Assembly (NCBI GenBank): GCA_038238115.1
Contig: JBBRYB010000001.1
Coordinates: 186,001 to 250,000, forward strand
DNA length: 64,000 bases
Source of the DNA: JBBRYB01 sp038238115
GTDB lineage: Bacteria; Actinomycetota; Actinomycetes; Propionibacteriales; Nocardioidaceae
Reading direction: 5' to 3'
The notes below the pieces were generated by a model. The model did no database searches. It was not told the origin of the DNA and saw only the letters and a program-made list of their open reading frames with translations. Positions 60,375 to 64,000 of this stretch are shown piece by piece; the first letter of the stretch is position 1; each line of letters begins with the position of its first letter. Made by a program: the position numbers and the translations under genes.

Positions 60375-61078
60375 GGTGCGTCATCGTTACCGGCACCAGC
60401 ACAGGGGTCGGCAAGACCGTCGCCACCGCCGCGATGGCACGAGCCTCGCTCGACGCCGGTCTCCGGGTTGCCGTGGTCAAGCCGGCGCAGACGGGCGCGA
60501 GCAGCGGCGAGCCCAGTGACGCCGCGACAGTCTCGCGGCTTGCAGGCTGCGCTGACATCGCCGAGCTCGTCACACTCGACGAGCCTCTGGCCCCCGACAC
60601 GGCAGCGCGGCTGCGTGGCATCGACCTCCCGAGTGCCGCCGAGCTCGCCCAAGGCGTCGTCGCCGTCGGCATCGGCTTTGACGTCGTGTACGTCGAGGGG
60701 GCCGGTGGCGTGGCGGTCCGCCTCGACACCAGGGGCGGCACGATCGCCACCGTCGGGGCGGAGCTCGCGCGGCTCGGCCACGACGTGGAGTTCGTCATCG
60801 TGACAAGCCTCGCCCTCGGCACGCTCAACCACACGGAGCTCACCGTGCAGGCCCTGCGCCGAGCCGGACAATGTGTAAGTGGTCTGGTACTGGGCGACGT
60901 ACCCGCACTGCTGGGCTTGGCGGAGCGGCAGAATCTCGTCGAGCTCCCCCGCGTCACGGGCGTGCCGGTGTGGGGTGCCATCCCACACGGCGTCGGAGAC
61001 TGGCCGCCCGCCCAGTTCCAAGCCAGCTGCGGCGGGTGGCTGTCGTCCAGCGCAACGATCCGGCAGAAGCCGTTGTGA
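60371..61078 (+). CDS. bioD: Dethiobiotin synthase
   Basis: BioD closes the ureido ring of dethiobiotin using CO2 and ATP. The 235-residue protein has the P-loop GTSTGVGKTVATA at residues 8-20, VVKPAQTGA, VEGAGGVAVRLD and VTSLALGTLNHTELT. The start is GTG at 60371. It is on the same strand as bioA, 131 bp after it. Confidence 0.93.
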   Translation: MRCVIVTGTSTGVGKTVATAAMARASLDAGLRVAVVKPAQTGASSGEPSDAATVSRLAGCADIAELVTLDEPLAPDTAARLRGIDLPSAAELAQGVVAVGIGFDVVYVEGAGGVAVRLDTRGGTIATVGAELARLGHDVEFVIVTSLALGTLNHTELTVQALRRAGQCVSGLVLGDVPALLGLAERQNLVELPRVTGVPVWGAIPHGVGDWPPAQFQASCGGWLSSSATIRQKPL

Positions 61079-61104
61079 TATGGAGGCGTTCGTTGTCAAG
61101 GGGC

Positions 61105-61370
61105 ATGGCCAGGCGCCGCCTCTGGAGTGAGGGGGGTGGTTACGCCCATCACTGCCAGGGACCAGCACCAGGCGGCCAGGTCGCGGGTGATCGCGACGTT
61201 GGTGATGACGCGACGCTGTTGCGGTGGTCGAACTTCCCCCCGGCATCTAGGCGGTGCTTTGGTCACCGCGATCGCGGGCGGCGGCTCGTGAGTCTGTGCC
61301 AGTCGCCGAGCTCGACCGCGAGCACGAACCCGGTCGACGTGGCTGACACCAACCAAACACCGACACATGG
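61105..61370 (-). pseudogene. IS110/IS116-type transposase relic
   Basis: Two fragments of an IS110-family transposase can be read on the minus strand in different frames. TSTGFVLAVELGDWHRLT (about 61338-61285) resembles the start of the C-terminal transposase domain, and NVAITRDLAAWCWSLAVMG (about 61208-61146) resembles the end of the protein. The conserved region between them is missing and a stop codon intervenes, so the gene has an internal deletion and a frameshift. No terminal repeats are recognised. It fills the otherwise gene-free interval 61079-61484. Confidence 0.6.
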
Positions 61371-61420
61371 TCACGAGTAGGAGGGCATGCCCCACTCAGG
61401 TCATGGGTGTCACTTCATAC

Positions 61421-61452
61421 CGTCTCGCCAGCTGAGCGTCTCGCCGGCTAAG
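61421..61452. repeat. Imperfect 16-bp tandem duplication
   Basis: cgtctcgccagctgag (61421-61436) is followed directly by cgtctcgccggctaag (61437-61452), with two differences. It lies 33 bp beyond the end of the penicillin-binding protein gene. Confidence 0.9.
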
Positions 61453-61484
61453 CATTTCGACGTGTCGCTCGGCTGGGGAGTCGC

Positions 61485-63428
61485 TCAGCGGTAGGCGCTG
61501 TCGGGCAGGTCCGCGAGCAGCGAGCTAACCACCGGCGCGGCATCGTGGGCTCCCGACGAACCGTTCTCGACGACGACGGCGAACGCGATGTCGCCGCGGT
61601 AGCCGATCAGCCAGGCGTTGGTACCGGTGTGCGGCCCGGCCGCAAACTCGGCTGTGCCGGTCTTGGCGTAGACCGGGAGCCCGGACAGGTCGACGGACGT
61701 GCCCGTGCCCTCGGTGACGACGAGCCGCATCATGCTCTGGAGCTTGCCGACGAGGCTGGGATCGAGCTCGGCGACGAGGTGTCCCGGCAGGTCACCGGGA
61801 AGCAGCGTCGGCGTGCGGGACACCCCCGAGTCGACAGCAGCAGCCAGCATCGCCATCATCAGTGGGCTTGCCTCGACCTTGCCCTGGCCGATCATGTCCG
61901 CGGCGCGCGTGACGAGGTCGTCGTCGGCCGGCGCCGATCCACTGAATGCGTCCAGCCCGATATTCCACCTCGCGCCGATGCCGAACTGGCGACCGGTGTC
62001 GGCAAGGTCCTTGCCACTGATCAGGTGTGCCCGGTCGACCATCGTGGTGTTGCACGATGCCGCGAACGCCTGGGCGAATGTCGGGTCGGCTCCCACGATG
62101 GAGGTGTCATAGTTCTTGAACCGCTTGCCGTCGACGACTGTCGTGTCGGGGCATGTGACCCGGCTGCCAGGCTGCACGACCGCCTGCTGCATCAGCGTCG
62201 CCGCGCTGACCACTTTGAACGTCGAGCCCGGAGCGTAGTGGCCGATGAAGGCGGTGTTGTAGGACGTCGGGCCGGGGGCGTTGGCCGCGGCCAGCACTTC
62301 GCCCGTGCTCGCCTTCACCACCACGAGGGCGGTCGTGTCAGTGGCAGGCGACACCGCATTCTCGGCGGCACTTTGGATGTCGAGGTCGAGCGACGTCTGG
62401 AGCGGTGTCCCCGGCTCGGGTTTTCGCGCCAGCACCGGGTTGAGGACGTCTCCGGTCGCCTTCTCGACCAGGTCGATCGTGACGCCCGGAGTGCCGGCGA
62501 GCGTCCGCTGGTAGGCGCGCTGCAGCCCCGACACCCCGACCTCGTCGGTCGGGAGCACATAGGGCCCGGCGCCCTTGAGAGTGTCCGCGGTCGCGAGCCC
62601 GACCGTGCCAAGAACAGCACGGCCCCACTCGGCCGTCGGTGCGAGCGAGCGCTCCGCGGTGTCGGTGACGACGCCCGGCACCTTGAGCAGGAGATCGCGC
62701 AGCGGTCGGTAGTCCTGTCGGCGCAGGTCGATCACAGGGACGAACCAGGTCGGCTCGGAGGCTGCCACCCGGTCCCGCAGCTGCGAGGTGTCGACCTTGA
62801 GCAGCCCGCCGAGCTGGGCATAGGTGTCGGGCCGCACCTTGCCCGCGACCACCCCGACCCGCACGATCGCCCGCTCCGGCGTCAGGGCCACCCCGCTGCG
62901 ATCGAGGATCGGGGCGCGCGGAGGGACCACGCGATGGCGTACCAGTGTCGTGACCTCGGTGAGGTCGGGGTTGAACGTGCCCGGGGTCCATTCCACCAGC
63001 CACTGGCCCTGGTTGAGTCGGGACTTGATCAGCGTCGAGTAGGACCACTGACCGACGCCTGCCAACTGATGCGTGACCGCGGCGTGCTCTTGACAGGTGT
63101 CATCGCCGCACTCGAGGTCACCGGTCGGCTTGACGCTGGTCTGGGTGATGCCGAGCTCGGCCACCTGGGCCGCGATGTCGTGGGCGGCCACACCCGGCTG
63201 GTCGACCATGCCGCGGAAGTTCGCGGCGTCCGGTTCGGGCCACGCGGCGGCGAACTCCCTGATCACGTCGCCACCCGAGATCTCCGTGACCGTGCTGCTC
63301 GGGGGCGTCGTACCTCCACCGGTGCAGCCGGTGACGAGCAGCGCCCCCGCAGCGGCGGCTAGCCGCACTCGACGACGCGCCGCCCGCGCCCGGTGGCATG
63401 CGGCGGCAGCTTCGGTACCCCTCGTCAC
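61485..63428 (-). CDS. Class B penicillin-binding lipoprotein with MecA_N domain
   Basis: This 647-residue transpeptidase begins with a basic segment and a hydrophobic signal ending in the lipobox LLVTGC (lipidated cysteine at about residue 35). An NTF2-like MecA_N domain (GGDVIREFAAAWPEPDAANF) and a PBP dimerisation domain follow, then the transpeptidase domain with SxxK in APGSTFKVV, SxN in ASCNTTMV and KTG in YAKTGTAEF. It crosslinks peptidoglycan outside the membrane and belongs to the group that includes low-affinity PBPs. The start is taken as GTG 63428; TTG 63458 is possible. A 20-bp tandem repeat overlaps this start. Confidence 0.92.
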   Translation of the reverse strand: MTRGTEAAAACHRARAARRRVRLAAAAGALLVTGCTGGGTTPPSSTVTEISGGDVIREFAAAWPEPDAANFRGMVDQPGVAAHDIAAQVAELGITQTSVKPTGDLECGDDTCQEHAAVTHQLAGVGQWSYSTLIKSRLNQGQWLVEWTPGTFNPDLTEVTTLVRHRVVPPRAPILDRSGVALTPERAIVRVGVVAGKVRPDTYAQLGGLLKVDTSQLRDRVAASEPTWFVPVIDLRRQDYRPLRDLLLKVPGVVTDTAERSLAPTAEWGRAVLGTVGLATADTLKGAGPYVLPTDEVGVSGLQRAYQRTLAGTPGVTIDLVEKATGDVLNPVLARKPEPGTPLQTSLDLDIQSAAENAVSPATDTTALVVVKASTGEVLAAANAPGPTSYNTAFIGHYAPGSTFKVVSAATLMQQAVVQPGSRVTCPDTTVVDGKRFKNYDTSIVGADPTFAQAFAASCNTTMVDRAHLISGKDLADTGRQFGIGARWNIGLDAFSGSAPADDDLVTRAADMIGQGKVEASPLMMAMLAAAVDSGVSRTPTLLPGDLPGHLVAELDPSLVGKLQSMMRLVVTEGTGTSVDLSGLPVYAKTGTAEFAAGPHTGTNAWLIGYRGDIAFAVVVENGSSGAHDAAPVVSSLLADLPDSAYR

Positions 63429-63475
63429 TTCGTGGCAACCCTTGTCGCTTCGCGGCAACCCTCGTCGCCTCGTCG
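63418..63475. repeat. 20-bp tandem repeat over the PBP gene start
   Basis: Units 63418-63437 (ccctcgtcacttcgtggcaa), 63438-63457 (cccttgtcgcttcgcggcaa) and a partial third to 63475 cover the start codon and leader of the penicillin-binding protein gene. Depending on the start used, copies may be translated. Confidence 0.93.
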
Positions 63476-63510
63476 GACCGCCAGCCTAGTTGCTCGTGCC
63501 GACACAACCG

Positions 63511-64000
63511 TCACATGATTTTGCGCACGGCCCGCAGGGGCAGCACCCGGAGCGCGAGCCCGAGCGGTTTCCATGGCCAGCTGGGGACGGTCGCGGCGGC
63601 CGGTTCACGCTCGATGGCCTCGACCAGGGCCCGGCAACCGGTCGCGCTGTCGACCTGGAACGGCGTCCTGGCGGCACGCGCGGTCATCTCGGATTCGATG
63701 TAGCCGGGGAACACGGTAGTCACTTTGATGGGGAGGGGGCTGCCGACCAGGTCGGAGCGGATGCCTTCCGCAAGCGACGCCACAAAGGCCTTACTTGCCG
63801 CGTACGTCGTCATGGCGCCACGACAACCGCGGCGTGCCGACACCGACGACACCACCACCAGGTGCCCGGCGCCGGCTGCACGGAAGATCTCCATCGCCGC
63901 CTCGCACTGGGCCAAAGCACCGATCACGTTCGTCTCGGCCGTCTGTTTGTTGGCTGCGAAGTATCCCGTCCCGACCGAGGCACCCTTGCCGAGTCCCGCA
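63511..64000 (-). CDS. Short-chain dehydrogenase/reductase, C-terminal part
   Basis: The frame is open to the window edge, so the N-terminal NAD(P)-binding part is outside. What is visible begins with a GLGKGASVGTGYF stretch (the NAG region of SDRs), then TAETNVIGAL, the catalytic serine in VVSSVSA, and the YxxxK motif TYAASKAF. IKVTTVFPGYIESEMT follows the active site. Substrate is unknown. It is on the same strand as the penicillin-binding protein gene, upstream of it. Confidence 0.9.
   Translation of the reverse strand, partial: AGLGKGASVGTGYFAANKQTAETNVIGALAQCEAAMEIFRAAGAGHLVVVSSVSARRGCRGAMTTYAASKAFVASLAEGIRSDLVGSPLPIKVTTVFPGYIESEMTARAARTPFQVDSATGCRALVEAIEREPAAATVPSWPWKPLGLALRVLPLRAVRKIM

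Noticed and set aside
1..64000. tRNA, rRNA, replication origin
   Set aside because: No cloverleaf-forming tRNA-like segment, rRNA block or cluster of DnaA-type boxes was recognised when reading the gaps; a tRNAscan-SE run would settle tRNAs.

Overview
The window is a 64 kb stretch of a high-GC actinobacterial chromosome. The evidence is mycothiol-type enzymes, many GTG starts, ATGA/GTGA gene overlaps, an MprAB-PepD-like stress module, a tricorn protease, a HelD-type ATPase, a bsaP gene after bioB and a paaN/paaI/paaK set. It is probably Propionibacteriales or Micrococcales; the genus cannot be fixed from sequence alone. Genes are packed tightly, there is no rRNA, tRNA, CRISPR array or prophage, and the only mobile DNA seen is a decayed IS110-type transposase.

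Layout. 1-9895: the end of a DUF421 gene, then a cell-surface glycan cluster (large membrane GT-C-like protein, RfbA, RfbB, methyltransferase, WecE/RffA aminotransferase, sulfotransferase, family 2 glycosyltransferase, Wzx-like flippase). 9947-14292: an Rrf2 regulator, a small membrane protein, a DEAD-box helicase behind a possible attenuator, a membrane protein of unknown function and a maleylpyruvate-isomerase-fold enzyme. 14343-18341: phenylacetate catabolism genes paaN, paaI and paaK with a GNAT gene. 18370-24446: a five-gene ECF transporter operon (minus strand) preceded by a clear cobalamin riboswitch. Its first two genes encode a secreted alpha/alpha-barrel protein and a membrane-anchored surface protein, which together resemble the two halves of animal intrinsic factor. 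24518-27619: a CoA-transferase and a polyprenyl glycosylphosphotransferase. 27620-28250: a gene-free stretch holding a perfect 34-bp palindrome and four 49-bp tandem repeats.

28251-31921: branched-chain 2-oxoacid dehydrogenase E1 alpha, E1 beta and E2. 32178-44432: a DMT transporter, tricorn protease, a heterodimeric ABC exporter, HisC-type aminotransferase, a second DMT transporter, a YvlD-like membrane protein, low-Mr phosphatase and fructosamine kinase. 44517-47881: two-component system and HtrA-like protease, both preceded by the same CTCAG direct repeat. 48006-51812: a PhzE-like fused chorismate amination enzyme with pabA and pabB. 51891-57403: HelD-like ATPase, acyl-CoA dehydrogenase, GNAT, MFS exporter. 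57391-61078: biotin genes bsaP, bioB, bioA, bioD (no bioF here). 61105-64000: IS110 relic, a class B penicillin-binding lipoprotein and the end of a short-chain dehydrogenase.

The most interesting unit is the B12-riboswitch ECF operon. A second theme is repeats: short tandem duplications of 16-22 bp lie at gene ends (three of them span a stop codon), and a palindromic repeat family occurs at two distant intergenic sites in different arrangements.
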